Shown piece by piece: positions 17,885 to 26,695 of a stretch of 64,000 nt of DNA. A model generated the notes under the pieces. It saw only the letters and a program-made list of their open reading frames with translations, was not told the origin of the DNA and made no database searches. A program made the translations under genes and the position numbers. The first letter of the stretch is position 1. Every line of letters starts with the position of its first letter. The stretch spans positions 1-64,000 of the forward strand of contig JANRLF010000003.1 in the NCBI GenBank assembly GCA_033762815.1. Direction: 5' to 3'. The stretch is from JANRLF01 sp033762815. Lineage in GTDB: Bacteria > Bacteroidota > Bacteroidia > Chitinophagales > CAIOSU01.

Positions 17885-18906
17885 GAAAGGTCTATTTTAA
17901 GTTTTGTTCTGTAAATGTTGTCTTCATCGGTAACGGATAAGGCGTACTTGTTTGGATATAACAGGTCAAGTCTCCGTTTAACATTGGCCAACCCAATTCC
18001 GCCAGCAGTGTGCGTCTTTCCGTTGATGGGTTTACTGGGCTTACTGTTTGCCACTATATAAGTCAATTGACTTCCTTCAAGGCTTAAGTGGATGTCAATC
18101 CAGCCTCCCTCAATGGTATTATTGATGCCATGCTTGAAACTGTTTTCCAAAAAAGGGATAAACAACAGCGGGGCTACCGATATGCCGTTTACCTGCTGGG
18201 GCATGTGCGTGGTGATAGTGGTGGAATGCAGTTGTCGCAGCTTTTCCAAATCAATATAATTGTTCAATGAGGCAATCTCCATTTCCAAGGGAACGGTCTT
18301 TTCATTGCTGGTGTACAAAAAGTAGCGCATCATTTCCGATAGCTTTAAGACCATCTCCGGGGCATGGTCTGATTTTTTTAGGGTCAATGCATATAGGTTG
18401 TTGAGTGTATTGAACAGAAAATGCGGGTTGATTTGCGAGCGAAGGAATTGCAGTTCGGCTTGCAGCCTTTGCTTTTCCAGTTCCTGCTTTTCCTGCTGGC
18501 CCCAAAACCACTGCTTGGCAAACTTCAATGCAGTGGTCAATCCCAGCATCACCACCACATTGGTAAATGATAACAGTAACTCCCCCATTGCAGTGGCCGA
18601 GTCGATTTCCCCCTTTAGATACACATTCGCCAAAAAATGCAAGGGCACCGTCAATAGAATAGTAAGTACCAGAAACACTGCATACAACAATATTTTTTGT
18701 TGCTGCAGGTAACGGGGTATTAGAAATAGGATGTTGATGTAAACTACCAGCATATACACCATCGATACCAAAAAAATGCTGAGGAAACTATCTATTAAAT
18801 TGCGGCCGGGCTGGTAGCCCAAGGCTAAGGTGAAGGGAAGGATAAGGGCTATCCAGAATGCAAGATGATATACCCAGCGCTTTGAAAAAAGATGGTGTAA
18901 AGCCAT
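17881..18906 (-). CDS. LytS-like sensor histidine kinase (His_kinase family)
   Basis: The 341-residue kinase has four predicted membrane segments in the first ~135 residues with short loops and no large sensor domain, then a short coiled coil. The His_kinase signature QINPHFLFNTLNNLYAL carries the phospho-acceptor His, and a HATPase domain follows (FIPFLENSFKHG as the N box, GGIGLANVKRRL as the G box). It is cotranscribed with and overlaps the LytTR regulator downstream. The signal is unknown and could be membrane or envelope state. A paralogous pair is at 60418-62214. Confidence 0.9.
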   Translation of the reverse strand: MALHHLFSKRWVYHLAFWIALILPFTLALGYQPGRNLIDSFLSIFLVSMVYMLVVYINILFLIPRYLQQQKILLYAVFLVLTILLTVPLHFLANVYLKGEIDSATAMGELLLSFTNVVVMLGLTTALKFAKQWFWGQQEKQELEKQRLQAELQFLRSQINPHFLFNTLNNLYALTLKKSDHAPEMVLKLSEMMRYFLYTSNEKTVPLEMEIASLNNYIDLEKLRQLHSTTITTHMPQQVNGISVAPLLFIPFLENSFKHGINNTIEGGWIDIHLSLEGSQLTYIVANSKPSKPINGKTHTAGGIGLANVKRRLDLLYPNKYALSVTDEDNIYRTKLKIDLS

Positions 18907-19083
18907 GAGGCAGGTAAGTTACGGCATCCACCGCTCATTAAGCATAATATTATATGGAAATAGCCTATCGCTCGACCAGAAAGCGGTTAATTAAAGTTAA
19001 AAACCAAAACATTCAGCGCAAGGCAGCTATCTGCTTTTTAAAATTGATAACTTTTCCTACATTTAGTCAAAATATTGCCGACT

Positions 19084-19389
19084 ATGTCCTTAAGCGCATT
19101 ACCTTGGCTTTTCAACGGGCTGTTCTTCAGCATCAGCCCTGCCCCCGCACAGCAGTCACCTGCACCTACTGCCGCCATAACACAGGCAATGACCAGTACG
19201 GTAAAAGTGCAGGTAAATTTTTATGTGGATGAGCACCACGGTTTTAAGCTGGTATCGGTAAACTCCAGCCAACCCGTGAATACGAATGTGCTGAAGAACA
19301 TAGACCAAATCATGCTGCCACAAGTGCTGAACCAATTGGCTACCAACCGCACTTATACCATTATGTTGGAATTGAAGGTAACCAGCTAA
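19084..19389 (+). CDS. Hypothetical protein, ~101 residues
   Basis: I chose the ATG at 19084; the frame extends to a TTG at 19075. The protein begins with a hydrophobic stretch and a Pro/Ala/Gln-rich linker. A ~60-residue part follows (VKVQVNFYVDEHHGFKLVSV, then a helix with NVLKNIDQIMLP and a strand TYTIMLELKV) that looks like a small alpha/beta or TonB-C-like fold. No family is recognised. The gene lies 35 bases upstream of the Mpo1-like gene on the same strand. Confidence 0.45.
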   Translation: MSLSALPWLFNGLFFSISPAPAQQSPAPTAAITQAMTSTVKVQVNFYVDEHHGFKLVSVNSSQPVNTNVLKNIDQIMLPQVLNQLATNRTYTIMLELKVTS

Positions 19390-19424
19390 GGAACCTTATC
19401 AAAAACAATCAAATTGTAACCTAT

Positions 19425-19775
19425 ATGGCTAAGGAAAGAAAGTATAAAACGTTCTGGCAATTTTATCCCTACTACCTGACGGAGCATCAAGAACCGGTAT
19501 GCCGTGAGCTGCATTTTACGGGGACGCTAATCCTTATCATCATATTCTTCACCATGCTGGCCACGCAAAAATGGTGGATGTTTGCCCTGATTCCAGTCAC
19601 CGGTTACGGTTTTGCCTGGGTAGGACATTTCTTTTTCGAGAAGAACAAGCCCGCCACTTTTCAGTATCCCTTATATAGCCTAGGTTCTGACTTTGTGATG
19701 TTTTACCATATCCTTACCGGGCAAATTGACACCAAGCTAACGGAAGCCCGCCGCACCATTCAAGGCGAAGTATAA
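19425..19775 (+). CDS. Mpo1-like (DUF962, YGL010w family) membrane protein
   Basis: The 116-residue product has the family N-terminus KTFWQFYPYYLTEHQEP, two or three membrane segments, and the conserved VGHFFFEKNKPATFQYPLYS segment in which His and Glu probably bind iron. Yeast Mpo1 is an Fe(II)-dependent dioxygenase in alpha-oxidation of 2-hydroxy fatty acids from sphingolipid bases. A bacterial role in lipid turnover is plausible and fits the ceramidase-family gene at 57862, but is not shown. Its 3' end overlaps the convergent TPR gene by 16 bases. Confidence 0.8.
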   Translation: MAKERKYKTFWQFYPYYLTEHQEPVCRELHFTGTLILIIIFFTMLATQKWWMFALIPVTGYGFAWVGHFFFEKNKPATFQYPLYSLGSDFVMFYHILTGQIDTKLTEARRTIQGEV

Positions 19776-20878
19776 AGAGTCTGTATTTTGTTGCTGAAGG
19801 CCTCAAAAGGCTTATAGTGCTTAAAGTCTTTGAAGCCCGCTTCACTAAAGAATTCCTGCCTATTGGCTGATTTTTTAAAGAAACCCCCTTTTTCTGCTTC
19901 CTTTAGGTGCTGTATCATTTCATCCTGCTCGAACAATTGGGCATTGATCAATGCCAATAAGTAGTGCGCATCGGCAGCATGCTTATCGGCAAATTCCAAA
20001 ACCTTTCCCATGTTAAACCTAGCAGCCTGATAGTTTTTCTTTCGGTACAGTATTTTGCCCTTTTCAATGTAGGCTTCCGATAGGCGAGGGTAAAGCGATA
20101 TGGCCTTATCCAATGCTTGGATAGCTTCCGTGCTTTGAGATAACTGTTGGTATGCCATGCCTTTGTATAAATATACCATGGCATCTTCCGCATCTACATT
20201 TGCGGCCATTGACAGCAACAGCAGGGCCGAATCGCTCTCGCCCAGTAAAAGATATACATAGCCCAAGTTACGGTACAGGTTGGGCAAGCTACTATCCAAG
20301 GACAGGGCTTTTTGGAAATCGAGCTTTGCCATCTCCAAATCCAATTTCGAGGCCTGTTCAACGTCCTGTATGCTGAAGCGCGCCGAGCCGCGATTGTTGT
20401 AAGCCATGGCATTGGTACTATCTTTCAGAATGGCCTCGCTAAAATCTTTGAAGGCCTGCTGGTATCGGCCGGTATTGAAATAAATCCAGCCCCTGAAGTT
20501 GTAGTTCATGGATATTTCAGGCCGTTGGGCGATGGCATCGCTAATCCATTTCAAGGAACTTTCCACGTCCTTCATGCCCAAGTAATGCTCGCTAAGGGCA
20601 AAATAGGATTGCAGAAAATCGGGACTGTACTTGATAGCTTGCTTATAATCCTCCAGAGCCTTCTCCGTGTCCTTCAATTGGTACCAAATGCGCCCGCGGT
20701 TGTAATAGGCTTTGCCGTCCATGGGATGGGCCGCCACGCATTGCTGCTGCAGGAACAATGCCTTATCGTAGTTGCCCGCTTCGTATAGCTCCATGGCTTT
20801 TTCACAATCGGCCGTGTTTTGCGCAAAAGCGGCATCGGTTATGCAACTGAGCCAAAAAAAATAAAGCAATGCCTTCAT
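19760..20878 (-). CDS. Exported TPR-repeat protein
   Basis: A signal peptide (MKALLYFFWLSCITDAAFAQ) precedes about eight tetratricopeptide repeats (e.g. AMELYEAGNYDKALFLQQ, GKAYYNRGRIWYQLKDTEKA, AMAYNNRGSAR, AYIEKGKILYRKKNYQAA) over 372 residues. It probably acts in the periplasm as a protein-protein scaffold. There is no enzymatic domain. It is divergent from the NAD synthetase gene (66 bases between starts) and convergent with the Mpo1-like gene, overlapping its last 16 bases. Confidence 0.8.
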   Translation of the reverse strand: MKALLYFFWLSCITDAAFAQNTADCEKAMELYEAGNYDKALFLQQQCVAAHPMDGKAYYNRGRIWYQLKDTEKALEDYKQAIKYSPDFLQSYFALSEHYLGMKDVESSLKWISDAIAQRPEISMNYNFRGWIYFNTGRYQQAFKDFSEAILKDSTNAMAYNNRGSARFSIQDVEQASKLDLEMAKLDFQKALSLDSSLPNLYRNLGYVYLLLGESDSALLLLSMAANVDAEDAMVYLYKGMAYQQLSQSTEAIQALDKAISLYPRLSEAYIEKGKILYRKKNYQAARFNMGKVLEFADKHAADAHYLLALINAQLFEQDEMIQHLKEAEKGGFFKKSANRQEFFSEAGFKDFKHYKPFEAFSNKIQTLYTSP

Positions 20879-20921
20879 CTGGATACAAAATTAAGCAAAC
20901 GCCCTGCCTCTTTTGTTTTTG

Positions 20922-20929
20922 TAATTTTG
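20922..20929 (+). promoter_or_regulatory. Candidate Bacteroidota -7 box upstream of nadE
   Basis: The octamer taattttg fits the TAnnTTTG -7 consensus of the Bacteroidota primary sigma factor. It sits 15 bases before the preferred ATG of nadE, which would give a very short leader. No clear TTTG at the expected -33 spacing is seen. Confidence 0.35.
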
Positions 20930-20944
20930 ACTAAAATCTGCCGC

Positions 20945-22585
20945 ATGAAAATAGCGATAGCGCAACTTAACTATCATATCGGGAATTTCGAGGAGAACTT
21001 TGGAAAGATAAAGCACGCTATTGCCGATGCGAAGGCTCAGGGAGCCGACCTGGTGTTGTTTGCCGAACTGGCGGTATGTGGTTATCCGCCGCGCGACTTT
21101 CTGGAGTTTAGGGATTTTATAGAGCAGTGCCGACAAACCGTGGAGCGTATTGCCGCTGAAGCCAATGGCATAGCGGTGATTGTGGGGGCACCGTCCATAA
21201 ACCCTAGGCCAGAAGGGAAAGATTTGTTCAATTCAGCCTATTTTCTGGCCAATGGACAAATCACACATATAGCGCATAAAGCTCTATTGCCCACCTATGA
21301 TATTTTTGACGAGTACCGCTATTTCGAACCTGCTACCGATTTTGCTACCGTCCCGTTTATGGACAGGCGCATAGCCCTTACCGTTTGCGAAGACCTTTGG
21401 AACGTGGGCAACGACAACCCCATGTACCGTTCCTGCCCCATGGAAAGCCTGAGCTTGGAGCATCCTGATTTTTTGGTAAACATATCCGCTTCCCCGTTTG
21501 ATTATGGCCATGCGGCAGACCGTATTAGGGTACTCAAGGCCAACGCCCATCGATATGGTAAGCCTATTTTTTACGTGAACCATGTAGGGGCATCTACCGA
21601 AATATTGTTCGATGGGGGCTCATTGGTAGTGACTGGTGAAGGAGCGGTGTATGATGAATTGCCCTACTTTAAGGAAACCGTAAAAGTATACGACCTAGAT
21701 GCCATCCATGCCTACCAATCAAGCGACAAGGTACAGCCCAAGGACAAGATAGCGCTGATACACGATGCGCTGGTAATGGGCATTAAGGACTACTTCCAAA
21801 AGCTGAAGCTTAGCCAAGCCATTTTGGGCTTATCCGGCGGTATCGATTCTGCTTTGACCTTGGTTTTGGCCACTAGGGCTTTGGGTGCCGACAATGTCAA
21901 GGCCGTCACCATGCCCTCGCAGTTTTCCTCTGAAGGCTCTGTATCGCACTCGCAGGAATTGGCCAACAACTTGGGCTGCAAAATGGAGACCATCGCCATT
22001 AAGGAAATCTATGAAGTGTTCATCAGCAAACTGGCCCCCTTTTTTGAAGGGCTCAGTTTCAATACCACCGAAGAGAACATACAGGCCCGGGTAAGAGGGG
22101 TGCTGCTGATGGCCCTTTCCAATAAATTCGGTTACATTTTGCTCAATACTACCAACAAAAGTGAAGCAGCCGTTGGCTATGGTACCTTGTACGGCGATAT
22201 GGCCGGCGGCCTGGCGGTGTTGGGCGACGTATATAAAACGGAGGTGTACGCACTATGCCGCTACATTAACCGCGATGCGGAAATTATCCCTTTGTCTATC
22301 ATCGATAAAGCCCCTTCGGCGGAACTAAGGCCCAACCAAAAAGATGCCGATTCATTGCCGGAGTATGACTTGCTCGACCAAGTGCTGTACCAATACATTG
22401 AACAGCGCAAAGGCCCCAAGGAATTGGTAGAAATGGGATTTGAGAAAGCCTTGGTAGATAGGATACTTCGAATGGTAAATATCAATGAATACAAGCGTTT
22501 CCAAACACCGCCTATTTTAAGGGTTTCACCTAAAGCTTTCGGTATGGGCAGAAGGATGCCTATTGAGGGCAAATACTTGAGCTGA
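20945..22585 (+). CDS. nadE: Glutamine-dependent NAD+ synthetase
   Basis: The open frame begins at 20819, but homology starts at the ATG at 20945 (MKIAIAQLNYHIGNFEEN), giving 546 residues. The N-terminal nitrilase-type glutaminase domain (~1-245) has the Glu (LFAELAVCGYPP), Lys (HKALLPTYDIFDE) and Cys (LTVCEDLW) triad. The C-terminal ATP-pyrophosphatase domain (~270-546) has the P-loop LGLSGGIDSAL and the NTTNKSEAAVGYGTLYGD and FGMGRRMPI motifs. The enzyme amidates nicotinic acid adenine dinucleotide to NAD+ using ammonia channelled from glutamine. The window also encodes PnuC and a NadR-type kinase (37.5-38.6 kb), which feed NAD by salvage. Confidence 0.95.
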   Translation: MKIAIAQLNYHIGNFEENFGKIKHAIADAKAQGADLVLFAELAVCGYPPRDFLEFRDFIEQCRQTVERIAAEANGIAVIVGAPSINPRPEGKDLFNSAYFLANGQITHIAHKALLPTYDIFDEYRYFEPATDFATVPFMDRRIALTVCEDLWNVGNDNPMYRSCPMESLSLEHPDFLVNISASPFDYGHAADRIRVLKANAHRYGKPIFYVNHVGASTEILFDGGSLVVTGEGAVYDELPYFKETVKVYDLDAIHAYQSSDKVQPKDKIALIHDALVMGIKDYFQKLKLSQAILGLSGGIDSALTLVLATRALGADNVKAVTMPSQFSSEGSVSHSQELANNLGCKMETIAIKEIYEVFISKLAPFFEGLSFNTTEENIQARVRGVLLMALSNKFGYILLNTTNKSEAAVGYGTLYGDMAGGLAVLGDVYKTEVYALCRYINRDAEIIPLSIIDKAPSAELRPNQKDADSLPEYDLLDQVLYQYIEQRKGPKELVEMGFEKALVDRILRMVNINEYKRFQTPPILRVSPKAFGMGRRMPIEGKYLS

Positions 22586-23551
22586 TTACTTTTCCCTTGC
22601 AAACAAGGCCCGGGCAAAATCGGCTAACATGGCTTTTGCTTCCCCATTAATGGACAGGCCCTCGATACCCTGAAAAGCTTTGTTTTCATAAGTGCTTATC
22701 AACTCATTGGTATCCTTGTCTATTCCCAAACTTTGATACAGGGCGGTAACCTTTTTCACCTTTCCTTCCATGTCCTGCTGCTCGTTCAGTTGAAAGTGCA
22801 ATTCCTCGGCAGCTTTAGCCTCGGCTTTTTCCAAAGCACGGAGCAGCAGATAAGTCTTTTTATTTTGTCGAATATCGCCCCCAATGGCTTTTCCGAAGGA
22901 TGCACCGCCAAAGGTATCCAGATAATCATCGAGCAACTGGAAGGCAATGCCCATGTTCAAGCCGCAATCATACAATTGCTGCGCGGCACTGCTGGGCGCC
23001 CCTGCCAATAATGCCCCACATTGCAGGCAGCAGCCTAATAATACGGCGGTTTTATTGGCTATCATTTCTAGGTAGTCCCCAACCGATACCTGTTCTTGCG
23101 TTTCAAAGTTCATGTCCATTTGTTGGCCTTCGCACACCTTGATGGCAGTTTGGTTAAAGGTCTTCAGGATACTATCCCTATTCATCTCCAACTGTAACAG
23201 ATATTCATACACATACACCTGCATCACGTCGCCAGCCAATATAGCCGTTGGTTCGCCATATTTGATATAGGCAGTAGCCTGGCCCCTACGCAGTGGTGCC
23301 TTGTCCATAATATCATCATGCAATAAGGTGAAATTGTGGAATAGCTCCATGGCATAAGCCAAGGGTAGGGCTTTCTCCCAATCAGGTTTGAAACATTGGT
23401 AACCTAAAAAAACCAGCAAAGGGCGCACCCTTTTGCCCCCCAATGCCAAGGTATAATGAATGGGTTGGTACAGCTCCGGTGGATTGTTTTGGAAGCTTTG
23501 CTTTTGCAAATAATTTTCGAAACTGCTCAAGTAGGCCTGAATGGCTTGCAT
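22586..23551 (-). CDS. Trans-type polyprenyl (geranylgeranyl-like) diphosphate synthase
   Basis: The ATG at 23551 (MQAIQAYLSSFENYL) is preferred to an upstream TTG, giving 321 residues. The first Asp-rich motif LLHDDIMDKAPLRRG, the second FQLLDDYLD, the GGKRVRP basic motif and an NKKTYLL segment identify a class I trans-prenyltransferase. It chains isopentenyl diphosphate onto allylic substrates for quinone, carotenoid or other isoprenoid synthesis. Product length cannot be fixed by eye. Its stop abuts the nadE stop with no intervening base, a fully convergent pair. Confidence 0.9.
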   Translation of the reverse strand: MQAIQAYLSSFENYLQKQSFQNNPPELYQPIHYTLALGGKRVRPLLVFLGYQCFKPDWEKALPLAYAMELFHNFTLLHDDIMDKAPLRRGQATAYIKYGEPTAILAGDVMQVYVYEYLLQLEMNRDSILKTFNQTAIKVCEGQQMDMNFETQEQVSVGDYLEMIANKTAVLLGCCLQCGALLAGAPSSAAQQLYDCGLNMGIAFQLLDDYLDTFGGASFGKAIGGDIRQNKKTYLLLRALEKAEAKAAEELHFQLNEQQDMEGKVKKVTALYQSLGIDKDTNELISTYENKAFQGIEGLSINGEAKAMLADFARALFAREK

Positions 23552-23693
23552 GGTGGTTTTTGTCAAGTAACAGGGTTATTATCAGAATGTTTCCATAAAG
23601 CGCAAAGGACGAAATTTTATTGCAATTGTTTTGATTTGTCTTTATTTTGCCAGCGTAAAATCAGTAGGGCTTTGTCCCTTAAAAGTGGAGCGT

Positions 23694-24137
23694 ATGAGTT
23701 ATTCGAAAGATCGACCCGTTGAAATACTATTGATAGAAGATAATAGTGGCGACGTGTTGCTCACCAAGGAAGCCTTCGAAGAACTGCAATTTAGCGATAA
23801 CATTACCGTGGCCCGCGACGGCGAGGATGCCTTGGACTATCTCTTCAAAAGAGGGCCCTATGGCAATGCCGTACGCCCCGATTTGATACTGCTCGACCTG
23901 AACCTGCCCAAAAAAGATGGCCGCGAAGTGTTGGAAATGGTAAAGAACGACCCCGACCTAAAAAGCATACCGGTAATCGTATTGACCACCTCAAAGTCGG
24001 AAAAGGACATTAAAATGTGCTATGACCTGCACTGCAACTGCTATATCACCAAGCCAGTGTATTTCGAGGAGTTTTTGGAAATCGTTAAGTTCATTATCGA
24101 TTTCTGGATCAAGCTGGTGAAACTACCTTCGCTGTAA
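23694..24137 (+). CDS. Single-domain response regulator (Rcp1-like)
   Basis: The ATG at 23694 begins MSYSKDRPVEILLIEDNSGD, giving 147 residues; the frame is open from 23631. It is a stand-alone receiver with the EDN acidic pair, the phospho-acceptor Asp in LILLDLNLPKKDGREVL, Thr in VIVLTTSKSE and Lys in CYITKPVYFEEF. The NSGDVLLTKEAFEE helix and the C-terminal extension match Rcp1-type regulators that partner phytochrome-like kinases. No kinase is adjacent. A hairpin (24146-24180) between it and the MoxR gene could terminate its transcript. Confidence 0.88.
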   Translation: MSYSKDRPVEILLIEDNSGDVLLTKEAFEELQFSDNITVARDGEDALDYLFKRGPYGNAVRPDLILLDLNLPKKDGREVLEMVKNDPDLKSIPVIVLTTSKSEKDIKMCYDLHCNCYITKPVYFEEFLEIVKFIIDFWIKLVKLPSL

Positions 24138-24145
24138 GTGTGTTT

Positions 24146-24180
24146 AAACGATATATTTGTCACCATTGACAAATCGTTTT
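24146..24180 (+). terminator. Interrupted inverted repeat with T run between regulator and MoxR gene
   Basis: Arms aaacg/cgttt enclose a perfect atttgtca/tgacaaat stem with a CCAT loop; one arm carries an extra atat. A TTTT run follows. It starts 8 bases after the regulator stop and overlaps a TATATTTG box (24152-24159) that fits the -7 consensus for the MoxR gene. It may be a terminator, an operator, or both. Confidence 0.45.
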
Positions 24181-24187
24181 AACCAAC

Positions 24188-25021
24188 ATGCACTTTCAAG
24201 GAACCTCCACTTACATTGCTACCCGAGAATTACAGATTGCAGTTAATGCCGCCATCCTGCTGCAGAAGCCCTTATTGATAAAAGGCGAACCCGGCACCGG
24301 CAAAACCTTGCTGGCGCATGAAATCTCCAGGGCCCTGAACAAGCCCATTATCACCTGGCACATTAAATCGACCACCACGGCCCAACAGGGATTGTATGAA
24401 TACGATGCCGTATCGCGCCTGCGCGATTCGCAACTGGGCATGGATACCGTGAACGATATTGCCCACTATATCAAGAAAGGCAAGCTATGGGAGGCTTTCG
24501 ATACCGAGGAACAAAAAGTGCTGCTGATTGACGAAATCGACAAAGCAGATATCGAGTTTCCGAATGACCTTTTGCTGGAACTGGACAAAATGGAGTTTTA
24601 CTGTTACGAACTGCAACAGACCATCAAGGCCAAGACCCGCCCTATTGTCATCATCACCTCCAATAACGAAAAAGAGCTGCCCGATGCGTTTTTGCGCCGC
24701 TGCCTGTTCCACTATATCAGTTTCCCTGACAGGGATACCATGAAGGAGATAGTGAAGGTACACTATCCCGATTTGCGGGAGCAGATGGTAAATGCGGCCA
24801 TGAAAGTGTTTTACGAAACGCGCGATATCAGGGGCATCAAAAAGAAACCTTCCACCAGCGAATTGATTGATTGGATAAAGCTATTGATGGCCGATGGCAT
24901 TGGCGAGGAAGAACTGGGCAACCTGAACCTTAACCGAGAGCAGCCTCCCCACAAAGGCGCCTTGCTGAAAACGGAACAGGACCTAGACGTATTGTCCCGC
25001 TTGGGAAGGGGATATAGGTAG
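24188..25021 (+). CDS. MoxR-type AAA+ ATPase
   Basis: The 277-residue AAA+ ATPase has Walker A GEPGTGKTLL (residues ~37-46), Walker B KVLLIDEIDKAD (~115-126), sensor 1 ITSNNEKELPDAFLRRC and the MoxR-type lid. It is paired with a CoxE-like VWA protein 171 bases downstream, the usual MoxR/VWA arrangement. There the ATPase and VWA protein form a chaperone-like module for maturation of a metal enzyme or complex (CoxD/CoxE of CO dehydrogenase is the model). No obvious client is encoded nearby. Confidence 0.88.
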   Translation: MHFQGTSTYIATRELQIAVNAAILLQKPLLIKGEPGTGKTLLAHEISRALNKPIITWHIKSTTTAQQGLYEYDAVSRLRDSQLGMDTVNDIAHYIKKGKLWEAFDTEEQKVLLIDEIDKADIEFPNDLLLELDKMEFYCYELQQTIKAKTRPIVIITSNNEKELPDAFLRRCLFHYISFPDRDTMKEIVKVHYPDLREQMVNAAMKVFYETRDIRGIKKKPSTSELIDWIKLLMADGIGEEELGNLNLNREQPPHKGALLKTEQDLDVLSRLGRGYR

Positions 25022-25099
25022 GCTTGATGGTTAAATTGTCCGATTGTTAAATGGCTGTATGGCTGTTTAGCTCTTGGGTAGAGATAAAGGCAATAAAAC

Positions 25100-25150
25100 A
25101 ATTCAACAATTTAGCAATTCAACAATTTAGCAATTGAACAATTGAACAAT
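25100..25150. repeat. 8-bp tandem microsatellite (AATTnAnC)n
   Basis: Six consecutive 8-bp units (aattcaac, aatttagc, aattcaac, aatttagc, aattgaac, aattgaac) lie in the 171-base gap between the MoxR and CoxE-like genes. The same period recurs with related units near 29.5, 54.3, 54.4 and 54.7 kb. Confidence 0.75.
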
Positions 25151-25192
25151 AAGTCATCAAGTAATCACGGTTAATCAGCATAATCAAAATCC

Positions 25193-26431
25193 ATGTTCCT
25201 CGATTTTTTCCTACTGCTAAAAAACGATGGCCTGCCGGCAAGCCTGCACGAATACCTGGCCTTGCTGGAGGCATTGGAGCAACAGGCCGTAGGCTTTAAC
25301 TTGGACGATTTTTATGCCCTGAGCAAAAGCATCCTTATCAAGCACGAAAACCAACTCGACCGCTTCGACCAGCTTTTTGCCCAATACTTTAAGGGGCTGG
25401 AAGCCAAAGCGAAAAATATTGCTGCCGACATACCTGAAGAATGGCTGCGCAAAAACTTCGACCGAATTTTTAGCGATGAGGAAAAAGCCCTGATACAGGC
25501 CATGGGCGGCCTTGACAAACTGCTGGAACGCCTGCAGCAGTTGCTTGATGAACAGCAGGAGCGCCATGAAGGCGGCAACAGGTGGATAGGCACCGGCGGC
25601 ACCTCGCCCTTTGGGGCCAATGGCTATAATCCCGAAGGCATCAGGATAGGGCAAGAGGGTAGCGGCAGCCGCAGTGCGGTAAAGGTGTGGGACGAACGCC
25701 GCTTTGCCAACCTGGACGATAATGTGGAACTGAACACCCGCAATATCAAACTGGCACTCAAGCGGCTCAGGGTGTTTACCCGTGAGGGCATTGCCGATGA
25801 ACTGGATTTGGAGGATACCATTCGTAAAACCTCCGAAAACGCCGGCCTGCTGGATATTACCATGATTCCTTCCAAAAAGAACAGGGTAAAGATATTGCTG
25901 TTGCTGGACGTGGGCGGCAGTATGGACGACCATGTGGAGACTTGCTCGCAACTGTTTTCCGCTGCTAGGCATGAGTTCAAGCACTTGGAGCATTACTACT
26001 TTCACAACTGCCTGTACGAAACCGTGTGGAAGGACAACCAGCGCCGCTACGTGGACCGTATCCCCACTTGGGAGCTGTTGCACCGCTACAACTCCGACTA
26101 TAAGCTGATTTTTGTAGGCGATGCCGCCATGGCGCCCTATGAGCTCTATTCTTCCAACGGCAGCCTGGAGCACCAAAATTCGGAAACGGGCATCGCCTGG
26201 CTGAAACGGATGACCGACCATTTTCCCTATTTTGCTTGGATCAATCCCAACCCCTTGGATGCCTGGAGTTATTACCAAACCACGGTGGCTATCCGCGAGT
26301 TGTTTGAACACCGCATGTTCCCCATGACGCTGCCCGGCTTATCTTTGGCGATGAAAAGCCTGAAAAACAAGAAAGTGCGTTATGAAGCGGAAAGCGCCTT
26401 TTTGGGAAGCTCAGTAAGGGGAAAGCGGTAG
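25193..26431 (+). CDS. CoxE-like VWA domain protein (MoxR partner)
   Basis: The 412-residue product starts MFLDFFLLLKNDGLPASLHE. It has a helical N-terminal half (~1-220; a GTGGTSPFGANGYNPEG loop near 140) and a C-terminal VWA/CoxE domain (~225-400). The MIDAS motif is written LLLDVGGSMDDH, with Gly in place of the first Ser of DxSxS; this form is usual in the CoxE-like subgroup. Partner of the MoxR ATPase at 24188. Likely cytoplasmic, since no signal peptide or membrane segment is seen. The client is unknown. Confidence 0.88.
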   Translation: MFLDFFLLLKNDGLPASLHEYLALLEALEQQAVGFNLDDFYALSKSILIKHENQLDRFDQLFAQYFKGLEAKAKNIAADIPEEWLRKNFDRIFSDEEKALIQAMGGLDKLLERLQQLLDEQQERHEGGNRWIGTGGTSPFGANGYNPEGIRIGQEGSGSRSAVKVWDERRFANLDDNVELNTRNIKLALKRLRVFTREGIADELDLEDTIRKTSENAGLLDITMIPSKKNRVKILLLLDVGGSMDDHVETCSQLFSAARHEFKHLEHYYFHNCLYETVWKDNQRRYVDRIPTWELLHRYNSDYKLIFVGDAAMAPYELYSSNGSLEHQNSETGIAWLKRMTDHFPYFAWINPNPLDAWSYYQTTVAIRELFEHRMFPMTLPGLSLAMKSLKNKKVRYEAESAFLGSSVRGKR

Positions 26432-26482
26432 TTACTCACGCATTGCTTTAGGATTCGGAAATGCGAAAGGGTTGGGGGAAAA

Positions 26483-26695
26483 TTAAGAATCTAACTCAAC
26501 CCTTTCGATTTCGGCCTCGTTAATTGATTGATTTGCTGAAACCTCCAGAATTGAGGAATTGAATACTTTCAAATTTCGCAGTACTTTCCCTCCTTTCAGA
26601 AATACCTTAACTAATTGGTACCCCATACCAGTTTCTGGAAGGGAAACTAACTTATTTACTATCGGTTCTGGCAAGTTGATTCGTAATGTGCTCAT
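26483..26695 (-). CDS. Unknown small protein sharing a PETxMGYQ motif with its neighbour
   Basis: The 70-residue product overlaps the upstream gene by 4 bases (ATGA), so translation is coupled. It contains LPETGMGYQLVKVFLKGGKV followed by a strand and an acidic tail (NEAEIERVEL). The neighbour at 26692-27357 has QPETRMGYQIVEV near its own N-terminus, so the two share a small beta-hairpin module. No family is recognised. It lies at the end of a three-gene minus-strand set headed by a restriction-enzyme remnant. Confidence 0.55.
   Translation of the reverse strand: MSTLRINLPEPIVNKLVSLPETGMGYQLVKVFLKGGKVLRNLKVFNSSILEVSANQSINEAEIERVELDS

Noticed and set aside
18954..19232. 92-residue ORF overlapping the gene at 19084
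   Set aside because: Basic, Cys-rich composition without pattern; the other frame (19084-19389) has a better folded pattern and gene spacing.
25217..26311. 364-residue minus-strand ORF opposite the CoxE-like gene
   Set aside because: The plus-strand frame has clear VWA motifs; the opposite frame has no recognisable domain.
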